Assembly (NCBI RefSeq): GCF_037975245.1
Contig: NC_092572.1
Span: 27,759,989 to 27,823,988 of the forward strand
Direction of reading: 5' to 3'
Source of the DNA: Apostichopus japonicus
Lineage: Eukaryota; Echinodermata; Holothuroidea; Aspidochirotida; Stichopodidae
DNA: 64,000 bases
The position numbers and the translations under genes are program-made. Shown in pieces: positions 35,368 to 47,984 of the stretch; position 1 is the first letter of the stretch; each line of letters begins with the position of its first letter. Under the pieces are notes generated by a model. That model saw only the letters and a program-made list of their open reading frames with translations. It made no database searches and had not been told where the DNA came from.

Positions 35368-37284
35368 CAGGCGCGGCGGAACGGAAAAATTATTGGGGGG
35401 GCTAATGTGTGGAGACTATCTAAGCGGAGCGCCACCATCGGTTGGCGCGGAGCGTACAAGAAAATTTTGGGTTTTTTCAAACCCCCAGATGGCCGGAAAC
35501 GGCACTTCCCGAGTGTTTTATGCTTCGAATACCTAGCCCTAAAATATGGGTCTCAAGCCTGCAATTTCTCTGATTGCACGTAAAAGTCTGTAAAAACATT
35601 GTTATTTGTATATCCGATGGTGTTTTAAGAGAGTAGCTATTACTCGAAGTGTACTCGCAAAGACGTTTCTTGAGTGTAGTAAGGGCAGTGGCGGAGCTAG
35701 GGGTATTGGTCGGGGGCGGGGGGGCAAGAATGGTCTGTAGGGGCACTTTCGACACTATCTAATGGGAGCGCCACCACAGGTTGGCGCGGAGCGTACAGAT
35801 ATTTTTTGAGTAAAGATACTCCCTAGATTGCAGGAAATGACCCTCTCCGGGCCGCGAATTTTTTTTCCTGAACCTTTCGGGCAGTGTACGTGGAGTTTAG
35901 CCAATCAGAGCGAGGCTGTGTTGATGACATACTACTCAGTAAAGATGGTCAGTCCGGTAAATGCGTCGCTTCAATAACATAAGGTGGAAAACGAAAGACC
36001 GCGAGTTCGAGCCCATGTGTGGATTTTCCCCCCACTTTTTCTCATGTCCAAGTAGTTATGTCCAAGTATTATATTATGAATTGAAATACGATATTATAAG
36101 TTATATCATGGTTTTAGTGCATGGTCATCTTATATATGTGTGTACAAATATTGCTGTGTACATGTGTGTAAACTGTAAGTACGTAACATACTACTTTGTG
36201 GGTAGAAAAATGAAGGAAGGCCATTTGGGCCAGTGAGGGTGTACAGTGTTAAAAGATTACCAGGGCATTCTAGACACGGTAGAATGCGGTGCATAGGTTG
36301 TGGGGAGACAGGTAAGTGGGTCACTCGTAAATATATAAACCAGTAAGTTTTATAATGTACCAGTACTACAGTACTGAGTACAGTGTCATGTCCATCTGAA
36401 GACATTGTAAATTTTTACATCAGACAGCGATCATACATCGCCGTTTTTCAACAAAGAAACCGATGCAAACGTCACGTAAGTTGTGCACAATGATTCAGTA
36501 TATGTCATTATTGCAAGGCCTACATACCTTAATACTATCTGCTGTAGTACAACAATTATGTTGACTTATCGAATGTGATTTCCCCACTTCAACCTTTGGT
36601 AAGCACGCCTCCATCTTTACTGAGTAGTACGTCATCAACACAGCCTCGCTCTGATTGGCTAAACTCCACGTACACTGCCCGAAAGGTTCAGGAAAAAGAA
36701 ATTCGCCTCCGGGTCTTGCTAATTTGCAGATAAACGGAGAATAAATAGGTGTCGTCGCCATTTTGTCGGAAAATTACACCAACAGAATATGACAAATGTC
36801 AATAGATAGATGAGAGCGCAATAAAATAGTCAATAATCGCGAATAATTAAAAAGTAGTGAAAAGCTGAAAAGGGCGCCAGCAGTCTATTTTGAGTCCGTC
36901 AGGACGCTCCGCCACTGAGTAAGGGGATGTTGGAGAACTGGCTGAAATGAGGCAAGTCATTGGCCTAAGACGAAGTTGTGTTGAGCTTACCGGTACTCAC
37001 ACTCACTGCTTCCACTTTTCACGGGGCGTGAAGAAGCGGTTGGGGTGACAATGTGGTCTATAGCCAGGGGACGGGCCGAGGGTCCTCCAGCATTTACTAA
37101 AATTATTACACCTGTATAGTATACGTGTGCATCGGACAGATCGACAAGTATGCATTGAAAAATGGGCAGATGCACGTTTCGGAGCCTTGGTAAATATTGG
37201 GGGGGCTTATCATGCATTTGCCCCCTCAACTTTTTTATTGGGGGGGCTGAGCCCCCCCAAGCCCCCCCGGTTCCGCCGCCACTG
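35368..37284. mobile_element. outer hAT-like non-autonomous element, perfect 8-bp TSD
   Basis: Terminal sequences are CAGGCGCGGCGGAACGG on the left and CCGGTTCCGCCGCCACTG on the right, imperfect inverted repeats with G-rich/C-rich subtermini. CTTAAACC lies directly outside both ends (35360-35367 and 37285-37292), a perfect 8-bp duplication typical of hAT elements. About 1.2 kb of its length is a second element inserted inside. No transposase was seen. Confidence 0.88.
35686..36917. mobile_element. inner nested hAT-like element, perfect 8-bp TSD
   Basis: CAGTGGCGGAGC at the left end is the exact inverse of GCTCCGCCACTG at the right end. AGTAAGGG flanks both sides (35678-35685 and 36918-36925). 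Inside, a long inverted pair (about 35840-35948 against about 36608-36716) holds 'gtttagccaatcagagcgag' and its complement with a CCAAT-like box. A tRNA-like B box (GAGTTCGAGCCC, near 36004) also occurs. Non-autonomous; inserted into the element at 35368-37284. Confidence 0.9.
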
Positions 37285-37758
37285 CTTAAACCAGTCACTT
37301 GTCCGGCATTGTTTGGTCACATATGTGACATTGTATCCATGCACATACAGAGTGTTCATTGTAAATGTTGCCTTGTTTAAATCTGAATGTGTCCAGGAGC
37401 ATGGGGGTGCATGGTTGGACATGTGGCATCAGCAAATCAGTGAATGCCACCATTCTCAACCAAATTAGGCAAACTTAAAATTGTTTGTGACATAACATGT
37501 GCTTCACAACACACCATTTAATCAATATTAATAATATTGGAGGAGAAAGGGAGAGGGAAGGGATGTCGGTATTAAAATTCACATTTTTCTCTGTATGTAA
37601 CTAAGCAGTAGCGTGCTCAAGGAGAGTTGTATAACATTAGCTGAACCTCAATACTGTACCAAGATACTGTACTGGGACATAGCATTCAGGTTATTCCATA
37701 CTCAGAGTACTTTGGCCTTGACTGCAATTTAGCTAAGAATGTATGAAGGGCTGGAGTC

Positions 37759-39968
37759 TATGGCGGGCCATCAGTCTCAAATCATGGGAGATCGACTTAT
37801 ACCGATTTAAATCGACATATACCAGTTTCCTTCGACATATACCAGTTTCCTTCGACTTATACCAGTTTCATTCTACATATCATCGATTTAAATCGACATA
37901 TACCAGTTTCATTCTACATATCATCGATTTAAATCGACATATACCAGTTTCATTCTACATATCATCGATTTATTTTACTTATCATCGATTTAAATCGATG
38001 ATAAGTAAAATAAATCGATGATATGTCGAAGTAAACTGGTATATGTCGATTTAAATCGATGATATGTAGAATGAAACTGGTATATGTCAATTTAAATCGA
38101 CATATCATCGATTTATTCTACATATCATCGATTTATTTTACTTATCATCGATTTAAATCGATGATAAGTAAAATAAATCGATGATATGTCGAAGTAAACT
38201 GGTATATGTCGATTTAAATCGATGATATGTAGAATGAAACTGGTATATGTCGATTTAAATCGACATATCATCGATTTATTCTACATATCATCGATTTATT
38301 TTACTTATCATCGATTTAAATCGATGATATGTAAAATAAATCGATGATATGTCCATTTAAATCGACATCTACCAGTTTAAATCGATGATATGTCGAATTA
38401 AATCGGTAGAAGTCAATTTCCGTGGACTTATACCAGTTTCTAGCGTCTCAAATTGACATATACCTATTTAAATCGACATATCATCGATTTAGCTCATTAA
38501 CATATTCCAAATCCCGATTTCGGTGATGATTGACATGTGGAGATACATCACGTGTAGTCACCTGACAAGGCGGGCGAATAATTGAAAATAAACACGAGCA
38601 CAGTGGAATGCATGATTTGAGCTTGAATACTGTAACTGTTAAACCCCATGGGTATATACTTAGCTACATTAAAACGTAACCTTACAGTAGGCCTCACTGC
38701 AGAACAATATCATCTTTGTTTATGGTGTAACTGGAGTAGGTAATTGCATCTGTGTACGTACTGTGGGCCTATTCAGTTGCATGTGTATTCCTATACTATA
38801 GCGCCATGTGTTTGAGTAGACAAGCCCAGTTTGCATTGAGATAATTGCACGTCATTGACATATCAGTTATTTCAGCCTTATTGTTACACCGAAATCTTTT
38901 TGCAAGTAATTGTTCATAATTACCATTGACATATAACCATGATGAACACCCTTGCTAGCTTCGTAATTTTGGAACTATTAAATTACTCGCCCGCCTTGTC
39001 AGGTGACTACACGTGATGTATCTCCACATGTCAATCATCACCGAAATCGGGATTTGGAATATGTTAATGAGCTAAATCGATGATATGTCGATTTAAATAG
39101 GTATATGTCGATTTGAGACGCTAGAAACTGGTATAAGTCCACGGAAATTGGCTTCTACCGATTTAATTCGACATATCATCGATTTAAACTGGTAGATGTC
39201 GATTTAAATGGACATATCATCGATTTATTTTACATATCATCGATTTAAATCGATGATAAGTAAAATAAATCGATGATATGTAGAATAAATCGATGATATG
39301 TCGATTTAAATCGACATATACCAGTTTCATTCTACATATCATCGATTTAAATCGACATATACCAGTTTACTTCGACATATCATCGATTTATTTTACTTAT
39401 CATCGATTTAAATCGATGATAAGTAAAATAAATCGATGATATGTAGAATAAATCGATGATATGTCGATTTAAATTGACATATACCAGTTTCATTCTACAT
39501 ATCATTGATTTAAATCGACATATACCAGTTTACTTCGACATATCATCGATTTATTTTACTTATCATCGATTTAAATCGATGATAAGTAAAATAAATCGAT
39601 GATATGTAGAATAAATCGATGATATGTCGATTTAAATTGACATATACCAGTTTCATTCTACATATCATCGATTTAAATCGACATATACCAGTTTACTTCG
39701 ACATATCATCGATTTATTTTACTTATCATCGATTTAAATCGATGATAAGTAAAATAAATCGATGATATGTAGAATGAAACTGGTATATGTCGATTTAAAT
39801 CGATGATATGTAGAATGAAACTGGTATATGTCGATTTAAATCGATGATATGTAGAATGAAACTGGTATAAGTCGAAGGAAACTGGTATATGTCGAAGGAA
39901 ACTGGTATATGTCGATTTAAATCGGTATAAGTCGATCTCCCATGATTTGAGACTGATGGCCCGCCATA
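37759..39968. mobile_element. foldback-type element, 2.2 kb, with very long inverted arms
   Basis: The two ends (TATGGCGGGCCATCAGTCTC and its complement) begin inverted arms of about 825 bp (37759-38583) and 988 bp (38981-39968) around a unique 397-bp centre. The outer and inner parts of the arms match nearly perfectly; the middle is built from tandem short modules such as ATCGATTTAAATCGAT, GACATATACCAGTTTC and CATATCATCGATTTA, whose copy number differs between arms. GGAGTC flanks the element on both sides (37753-37758, 39969-39974). No protein frame. The structure matches foldback transposons such as sea-urchin TU or Drosophila FB elements. Confidence 0.85.
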
Positions 39969-39976
39969 GGAGTCTA

Positions 39977-42233
39977 CATGCTACATGGTGAAGTAGATTG
40001 TAGGTTTTGGAGTGCAGGCATATGTAGAGTAAATCACACTCTGCTACATTACATTTGAAACACTAGTAAGATGATTGAAAATTTAGTGATAAAAGATGTG
40101 TATTCTTCTTTATCTGTGAAGAATTGGCAGTAGTGAAACTATTGTGTGGTTCATTCAATTCCATTGGCTCGGGATGGTGATGGATTCCAATCTTAAGTGT
40201 ATTAGGAACTGTAGTATTTCACTGTCAAATATTAGTGGACACTTAGTATGTCATAAGCAACAAGCACATTTGGCTTCGGAGGTTGCTTGCACAGTTTAGC
40301 TGTGGCTCTGCTGTACACATGATCACCAAGCTTTAACATGTTACTTTATTTAATCCTTGTTAAAAAGTTTAGTTAATGACAGCAAATTAAAATTTAATTG
40401 AAGAATTTTCAACAACCAATGTCAATGAAATCAAGATTGCATTATATCTAAAACAGGTTTCCAATGTTTGCAATGTAATAGTACTTAGTATGTGGTAACT
40501 GCTGGTATGCAATTTATGTGAATACACGTCACCTATTAGTGACACTTAAACCAAGTAACCTAAAAAAAAAAAAAAAATTCTTATCCACACCCTGAAATAA
40601 TCAGGGGATTCAAGGGAGTGTAACACGCTTTCAACCCAGACCAATTAGAATTATATTACTAGATTAAATTGCCTGAAATGGTTTGTTAACCCATACTGAC
40701 AACATGATAATTGTACTGTAAGCCAAGTTGCAAACTGTGCCATTGCTATTTATGTCATCTGTGCAACAGACTAATAACCATGGCATTGGAAATTTCCAGT
40801 TTTCTTTGACAATTTGATATGCTGAATCTCAAATTCAAGCAGTTATGTTTATGGTCAAAAAGTTACTGACCAGGCTAGTGAAAGTTAAATTCAAGGATCA
40901 GTTTGGGTCATTTTATAACAAAAATGTCAAAGTTTCCAAAGGTTTACCTTCCCTGAAATGGCAATGGATTTGGTTGAACATATCCATAATTCATGACGAT
41001 GCAGGGAAACTTCAGATCAGGGCAGATGAGGGTGTAAGAGGGATATGGTAAATAGCTGATCATCTCAGCTTAGGATCAAGTATCCTTAGTGTGCATGAAT
41101 GAAAATTGACTAATTGAATGGTGCTCCTGATTTTTTACTTTTGAATGTAACTGTATCTATTGTCTGTAAAGGCCAGTTGGAGATTATATTTAAAGGACCT
41201 TCAAATACACTCTTTGCTACTTCATGCATGTTCGTTTAGTTATATGATTTACAGTTAAAATTAATTGTATTTAATTTCCTTAATTCTTACAAATTGATCC
41301 CTTGTTTAAAGCTATAAACATCAAATATCTGTGTTTTGAAACATCAAGGTAATTTTAGGTAACTGTATGCCTCTTAACAATTCCCTTTAAATGGGTTGGT
41401 TTATACATGGAGGTAAATCCATAGCAGGGTATGGTTACCTGAACCTAGAAATAGCTTGAGGCTCCATTGCTTGTTAAGTTGTAGATAGTACAGATTACAT
41501 TTTGTTGACCTGGATTCAGGTCACTCTATGGTATACCAATGGACTTAGACATAATTAAATTAAAAGGTTTTATTAATGTTTTTTTCTAAATCTTTTGTGC
41601 AATCAGTGTCAAATATAGTATGCTAGAGCTTTGTGCTTGAGGATCATGAATCAGCTAAAGAAGAAATTGTGAAAAAAAGGACTGGAGCAAGCTGGTAGCA
41701 CTTCTGGATATAGATAATTATCAGTCGGTAAGGTTCCAGAGAACCTGTACAAGCACCAATAATTTCACAAATTTCAGGTTAATAGTGTGACCAACCCACC
41801 CCCACCCCTACCAAGATAATGAACCATGTAGATTATAAGCTTGACTATTTTCATAAAGATCCTCTAATTACGCCTTTGGCTTTTTCTTAGAATTATTATT
41901 AATAAAAATATTCTTAATTTTTTTTCAGGATGTGTCAGGGTCAATTTTCTAGCTGCAGTAAATTGCATTAGAATTAGAACTTAATCCAATCTCAGAGATA
42001 GGCTTTGTTTAAAGACTCCTTCTCTTTCCTTGTTTAACAAATTGGAGCAGGAAATGTGTCACAACAATTCATCAACCGTGTGAACTGTACCTTCCACATT
42101 AATTAACACTTAAGGCCCACATCACGGTTAGGGCAGGTGGGATTAATAGCAGTGCAAAAGAGGCAAATTGCAAGTTAAGTTGAATCAGTCATGTACATAA
42201 ATAGTATATCAAAAAATAATTGCAGGACATTAC
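39977..42233. other. intron-like, nothing recognised
   Basis: AT-rich sequence with no satellite and no convincing exon. A poly-A run lies near 40562-40577. Confidence 0.45.
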
Positions 42234-42337
42234 CTTTAAGGGGAACTTGCTGTACGAGAAAGCCATCTCTGTCTTTGTTTTTACATATGACCGTGCCACT
42301 TCCTCCGGCTTTTCTCTCTTTCTTCTCATAATTAGGA
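42234..42337 (-). CDS. pre-SET exon of the SET/kinase gene
   Basis: A 104-bp exon lies between acceptor TTGCTTTTCAG and donor AAAG|GTAATG. It encodes PNYEKKERKAGGSG, then TVICKNKDRDGFLVQQVPLK. The end joins in phase to GRGVFASQ of exon 31667-31818, giving VPLK-GRGVFAS, which is how KMT5A-like SET domains begin. No stop or frameshift is seen. The exon that precedes it and the start codon were not identified; a donor-like CAAGAG|GTAAGT at 43572/43571 could mark a 5' exon, but its reading frames contain stops, so it may be 5' UTR. Confidence 0.62.
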
Positions 42338-42339
42338 CT

Positions 42340-44110
42340 GAAAAGCAATGCATAATTCATATTTAGCATAACATATCAATCATATTACAAAAAGGCTTAA
42401 CCCATTTTCAAGATTCATTATGTTAAATATTCATATAACAATATACCCAATGTTATATTACTATAGTCTTTGAATTTTAATACAACAATGAGGAAACTAA
42501 TTTAAGTACACATAGAGTGATTTCATGTGATATGCATTGTTATGTTAATGAGGCAAAGTCTCACTGGAAAGAGGCTGGTCTATTGCAAGAACTACATTAA
42601 CTTTGAATACCTGCTGTAGATCCAATCCTATCTAATTTTACAAGCTCAAGGTAGTTATCAGCTCACAGCAGTCACAAGAAATAAAGTGTAGCCTAGCTAC
42701 TTGACTATTGTTGCAATTTCAGATGAATTCATTCCAGCCACTGTGCCCTGATTTGACTTATAGACTATAGTGTTCTTCAATAAGTGTGCAGCTATCTGGT
42801 CTTCTATTACAATAGTCAGTTATCCCCCTAACATGAGGTCCTCCTTCCATCTAGATCATACATGTATGTAATTCACAGCCTTTCCCTGTGACCACATTGC
42901 TAAATCAACCTTGAGACTGCATGATTAGGCGTGTAATGCCCTAACTGTACCCACGTAGCCTTAGTTAACTTAAAGCTACATAGTAATTAGTACTACTACT
43001 ACTACTAGTATTTAGCTAACAAGAGTCAAGACCCCCTTGGCCACGCCATGGCTAGTCATTGCCAAACTTAAGCCTTAAAATCCACATTTAAAGCACCAAA
43101 ATGATTAAAAAAGACTTAAATGATACTCAAATGCTTCTTAAGAAAACATGAAACAAACAATTACAATTAGTTGTCTTCTAATTATACCTTGGAAATCCGT
43201 AACAGCCGATGTGGTTAGGCCACTGGCAAATACATTACAGTGTGTAAAGATATCTTTTCTGAAATATTTTGGAAATTTTGATATTTAGAATTTCTTCATT
43301 TTAAACACATGTGGTGGTCGAGAACATACTTTAATTTACTATAGACTTTCTAACATCAGATTGATTGGTTGCTTTAAATACAATAGGCTATGTAAGTTTT
43401 AGGATGATGATGAAGAAACGGTCGATCATAGGTATAAAGGTCTTTTAGTCTTAGACGTCCTAGACCTAGGTGATATATTTACCAACGCTTATAATATGTA
43501 TATATATTTATTTCTTAAGCTAATGAGTAGCTACACATAAGGGGTAAAGTAAAAAGGCAAATGGAACTTACCTCTTGATCAACAATCTAATATTAAATCG
43601 AAAAACGGTTAGATACGAATATAATTTGGCTTCAGATTGCGAACGTCCAGACTTTGCCTCATTTGGTTATCGGCCGGTCCGAAAACTTTCAGTAAAGAGG
43701 CCTTTGCGGTTGTCTCACGGATCATACAATCAGATATGATGAAGAAATCACAGACAGTCAACGTCATAACCCAGTGACTAGTGACTCAGTATATGGCAAT
43801 AACCACTACTTTGAACAGATTCAGCTTTTTTCCCGCCTTTGGAGAGATCCAGCTTGAAACTTTGTAATCATTGTTCGTACTGTACAAGTTAACCTGAATG
43901 TCGATCTATTAATAAATTAACACACTTTAGAGCGTCCCGGGCTTGCCCCTGATATAAACACTAGGCTGACAACAGCTCAAGGTTGTATTTGGACATTCCT
44001 CCCTTAACTTAAATTCATGCGCTGTTAATTAAGTGTGTTCCTTGATACAGTGAGATTTCTGGATTTGTTAATAACTTGAAGCAGATCATAGAGACCGTAT
44101 ATGGTTGGCC
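42340..44110. other. likely 5' region of the minus-strand gene
   Basis: No complete exon recognised. The GTAAGT donor (43571-43566 on the minus strand) with a G+C-richer stretch upstream (43620-43720) is a candidate non-coding first exon and promoter. This is inference only. Confidence 0.35.
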
Positions 44111-44114
44111 ACAG

Positions 44115-44475
44115 TGGACAAAATTAGGAAATTTATGCCGACATATATTCGATTTAATGCTCACATAAATTCGGTTTAATACTGACATTAATTCTGAATC
44201 AAATACATTTTTATATCTACATAACTTTGATTTCATGTAGACATGAATTCGAATTAATGCTGGCATATATTCAAATAAATGCTGGCATATATTCAAATTA
44301 TAATGCTGGCATAGAATCAATTTTAAGAGGGCATCGCCTGTAATTGATTTTATGTTGGCATATTTTTGATTTAATGTCAGCATATAGTCGATTTATAGTC
44401 AGCATATATTTAATTTAATGCTGACATATATACATATATTCGATTTATTGCTGACAAATATTTGACCAATTGTAT
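44115..44475. repeat. degenerate repeat, about 27-bp unit
   Basis: Variants of 'catatattcgatttaatgctga' recur about a dozen times with strong divergence. The words resemble the modules in the foldback arms (gatttaaatcgacatat), so this may be a decayed foldback arm. Confidence 0.7.
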
Positions 44476-45128
44476 TGCGGGAATATATTTCTGCATATTT
44501 TTACTTCCGACAACAATTCAGCCACATCCGACTATGGTATAGGCCATACTGGAAATAATTGCTGATTTAATGTCCATACGAATTAAACTTATTTACCGGT
44601 TTCGGATTCTATTTAATAACGGCATTCATTTTCAGCCGATCACCATGCAGCTTCATGATATGATATAAATAATATAAATGAAATGAAATTATATAAATAC
44701 TCCTAAAAAAGTAGTCTACAGTCCCGCTCGCGTATATTACTGGATATGTGTACGCGCACATGATCGTATAAAAAGTCGTATTAAAAAGTACAACCGCGTA
44801 TAAACTCGTTGACAAACAAATTGCCGCGTAGACGCCGCGTAGACACGTCGTATAATCCCTGTACGAGTTTATACCAAGGAAATGCTATTGTGCTAAATGA
44901 ATATGAATTAAAGTCGCCGAAAGAATTAGTGAGATGTTTGAACCAGCCGTTTCTTAAATCGTAGTTTAAGACGTGATATTCACCAACAGCGAAGAGATGG
45001 TAGGTAAAGTGTTTGCCGGCATAAAACTTAACTTTTATATACAAATATATATACAGTATAAACAAATAACCTACATGCAAACTGCACACATATGGTACAC
45101 CGCGCCGTGTATAGGAACAAGTCACGCC

Positions 45129-45507
45129 CATAGGCGTACGAGGCGGGGGGGGGGGGGCAGACTGCCCCCCCCAATTTCCAGAGGACAAGAAATTCGGGCA
45201 AAAGTCCTGAAAAATTCGGGCAGCCTAAGAGGAGAAAAAAATATATAAATATGTAGTAGCTTGCCCGAATCTTTTCATATTTTTGCCCGAAAATGCCGTG
45301 GAGAGCGTTCTGTGTTATTTGTTTTGTGACATTAATATTAATATAACTTTATAAGCCTAATGATTTTCTTTATTTAGCATCATGATGCCCGAATATTTTC
45401 TCGTAAGCGCAGCTCATCTGGGCTACCACGCTTTTTGCACTATCGCCCAAAATTATTAACAGGGAACACTGCTCCCCCACAAACCGAAATGGTCCCGTAC
45501 GCCTATG
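45129..45507. mobile_element. hAT-like MITE, imperfect 8-bp TSD
   Basis: CATAGGCGTACG at the left is the exact inverse of CGTACGCCTATG at the right. The flanks GTCACGCC and GTCAAACC match at six of eight positions. It shares 'gatgcccgaatatt', 'cgcagctcatctgggctac' and the G-run/C-run hairpin with the element at 15422-16314, so both belong to one family. Confidence 0.85.
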
Positions 45508-45835
45508 GTCAAACCCTGTGTATATTAAACTGAGTGCATCATGACATATGCACAGTGCACGCCGTACTACCAGGGACGTCGCTAGAGGGGCGGTGTGGGG
45601 TCACACTCCCCCAATCCTGGTAAAACTGACGATATTTGGAAAATTTTAGTGCAAAGGTCAAAATTTTCGACTGTCGCACTCTTATTTTCCGACTGACGCA
45701 CTCTAATTTACATATATTCTTGTAATTTGTGAATGACCTAAAATTTTCGGTCCAGTCATATTTACCACGTTTTCCTTGTCACATTGAGAAATTGTTTCTC
45801 GAGATCCTTATACTCCATCATACAAAACTTCGTAT

Positions 45836-46610
45836 TCATTCATTTATTTATCACCAATTGTGTACAAAGGGAAAGGAAGTCTCCTAAAAAGTCATAAAAG
45901 ACTTAACAAGGTAGGAGACTCCCTGGGAGAAAAGAAATATGAACAAATATTGATAATACAGAATATACGTAAGGATTAAATATACAGTAATAATATTATA
46001 CAGTAATATAGTAGGCCTAATAAAATATTACTAGTACGAGTTAATAAATTCCTTTTTCAAATGTCTGGTGAATGTGGGTTTTGAAGTTATGAACTTCAAT
46101 TTTTTTGATAGATCATTCCAGATTTGTATTGCTCTGTTACAAAGACCGAATTTCACTATGTTACTATGGTAAAAATTGCAATGAGCGTTGTTGGCTTGTC
46201 TTGTGTGATGGTTATGTAAGACTCTGTTACTACAAATAAAGTCATTAAAAGTGACTGGCAGTAATCCATTCCATGCTTTGTAAGCAAAGGCAGCAACCTT
46301 GACTGTTATAATATCAACGAGTTTTAATAAATTTAGGGACTTGAATATTCCACTAGTACTGTATGTTCAAGTGGTGGGGCATTAGCAATGTGACGTATAG
46401 CCCTCTTTTGGAGAATATTTAGGCGGTCAATGTTAACATTGTATGTACCAGACCAAATAGTTGTACAATAGGATAAGTGTGGCAGAACTAGTGTTTGATA
46501 AAGCATTCTAAGGACATGCTGTGGGAGGAAATATTTCAGTTTAGATAATATACCAGTATTTTTAGCTACAGTGTTACATACTGACGAAATATGGTTATTC
46601 CAAGAGAGTT
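45836..46610 (-). mobile_element. 5'-truncated LINE (CR1/L2-like) insertion
   Basis: The insertion interrupts the first copy of the composite satellite. Its 3' tail, read on the minus strand, is an (AAATGAATGA)-like microsatellite at 45836-45851, typical of CR1/L2 elements. The 5' end is truncated at about 46610 within the end of the reverse-transcriptase protein. Confidence 0.85.
46031..46608 (-). pseudogene. LINE reverse-transcriptase C-terminal fragment
   Basis: Minus-strand translation gives SWNNHISSVCNTVAKNTGIL, LPHLSYCTTIWSGTYN and LQKRAIRHIANAPP, the well-known C-terminal signature after the reverse-transcriptase core in CR1/L2/Jockey-type LINEs. A frameshift near 46340-46370 moves the frame to VAAFAYKAWNGLLPV, HTRQAN and AIQIWNDLS, and the protein ends with TAG at 46031-46033. 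Non-functional. Confidence 0.88.
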
Positions 46611-47909
46611 TAAAAAAAATAATAATAATGCCTAATAGAACTACTGCACAATGTTTGCCAGCTTCAATTTGGATAGTTTATGCATTAATTTTACTATTGG
46701 ATGGGTTGACCATGTTCGTTAGCTTCAAGTAAGTTCAGGATATACGTTTAATATTTAATAGTATACAATTAAAACGTGCAATGCTAATCTACGGATGCAT
46801 AAAAGTGCCATCAAAATAAGAAAAACTTTGCCCCATAAGGTGACATTTATCAGTAAATTGTTTAGATAACAAGATAAAATCTTATCAAATATCAGAAAAA
46901 TGTTGGATTGCTCAGTTGCTTTAACTGAGCAATTGAACAATTTTCTGCAAAATGTTTAATTGACAACTTATCATATCTCGTCAATTGTACATTTTTCTGC
47001 AATATGTTCAATTGTTACCTTCATTCCGTCTGAGCAATTGAAACATTTTCTGTAAAATGTTAATCGACAATTTATCTTGTCTCGTCAACTCAAGATTTTT
47101 CTGCAAAATCTTTAATTGTTCACTTCATTCCAAATGCTCAGTTGAAATGAAGTGAACGATTGATTTTTTTTCATTTGAGTGATAAGTAGCCCCAACCCCC
47201 CCCCCCCCCCCCCGAAAATATTTTTTGAAATATTTTAAGTACCCAATACACCTCCAATGAAGAAGAGAACTTATTCTGTTTGATTTCTTGACTTTAAGAC
47301 CATAAGGGGAAAACTAGAAACACTCACTAGGAGGAAACATACCTGCAAACCAAAGACAATTTTGGTAAATTTCACCTACAGACACGGGACATGTACTAAA
47401 ACACATTCAATAAAGGTTAAAATCCACTCTTCAATGGCGATTCGATGACCTAAATATTATTTTCGATAATCAGTATAATTTAGCTGTATTTTTTTTTTAA
47501 ACTCTGCACAAAATATATGCACTCGATCGGACCGCTCGGCACCCCGTGTGTCCGCAATTGGTATCTGCTTGCGTAGATGAATGTGAAAACATTAACAGCT
47601 TGTAAATACAATATCTCAAGAGTTGAAAGTTGGCTGTACCTCCAACCTGCTGAATTTTCAGTATCAACATGAAGAAGCCTGTCTTCAAAATTAGATACCA
47701 TCGAAATGTGTTACAATTCTTGTCGCAATTGAAATATACTTAACCCAATTTGTAACAACTTGAGTTGTTGCCATTTGTAATGAAGTCTTTCACAATATGA
47801 ATTATAATAAACTACGAGCGATACCAAAGAGAATATTTTCATTTAACAGTATTCCAGTTGAACGTCTTTGAGGCAAACCTATTTACATGTGATATATGTT
47901 TTCAGGTTG

Positions 47910-47984
47910 ATGACTGTTCAAGGCTCAGACTCTGAACCGTCTTACGCTTATGGTGACACGGATCGCGATCTAGTTCCAGCTTGA
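47910..47984 (+). other. repeated 24-codon cassette behind an acceptor-like TTTTCAG
   Basis: ATG to TGA, reading MTVQGSDSEPSYAY then GDTDRDLVPA, preceded by GATATATGTTTTCAGGTTG. The same cassette occurs at 49577-49651, 50352 onward (one-base deletion near its end) and 52115-52189, in each unit B. It could be a captured terminal exon of a gene that was amplified with the satellite. No function can be assigned. Confidence 0.35.

Noticed and set aside
35990-36015. tRNA gene suggested by a GAGTTCGAGCCC box
   Set aside because: Only a B-box-like word is present inside a MITE; no acceptor or anticodon arm could be built.
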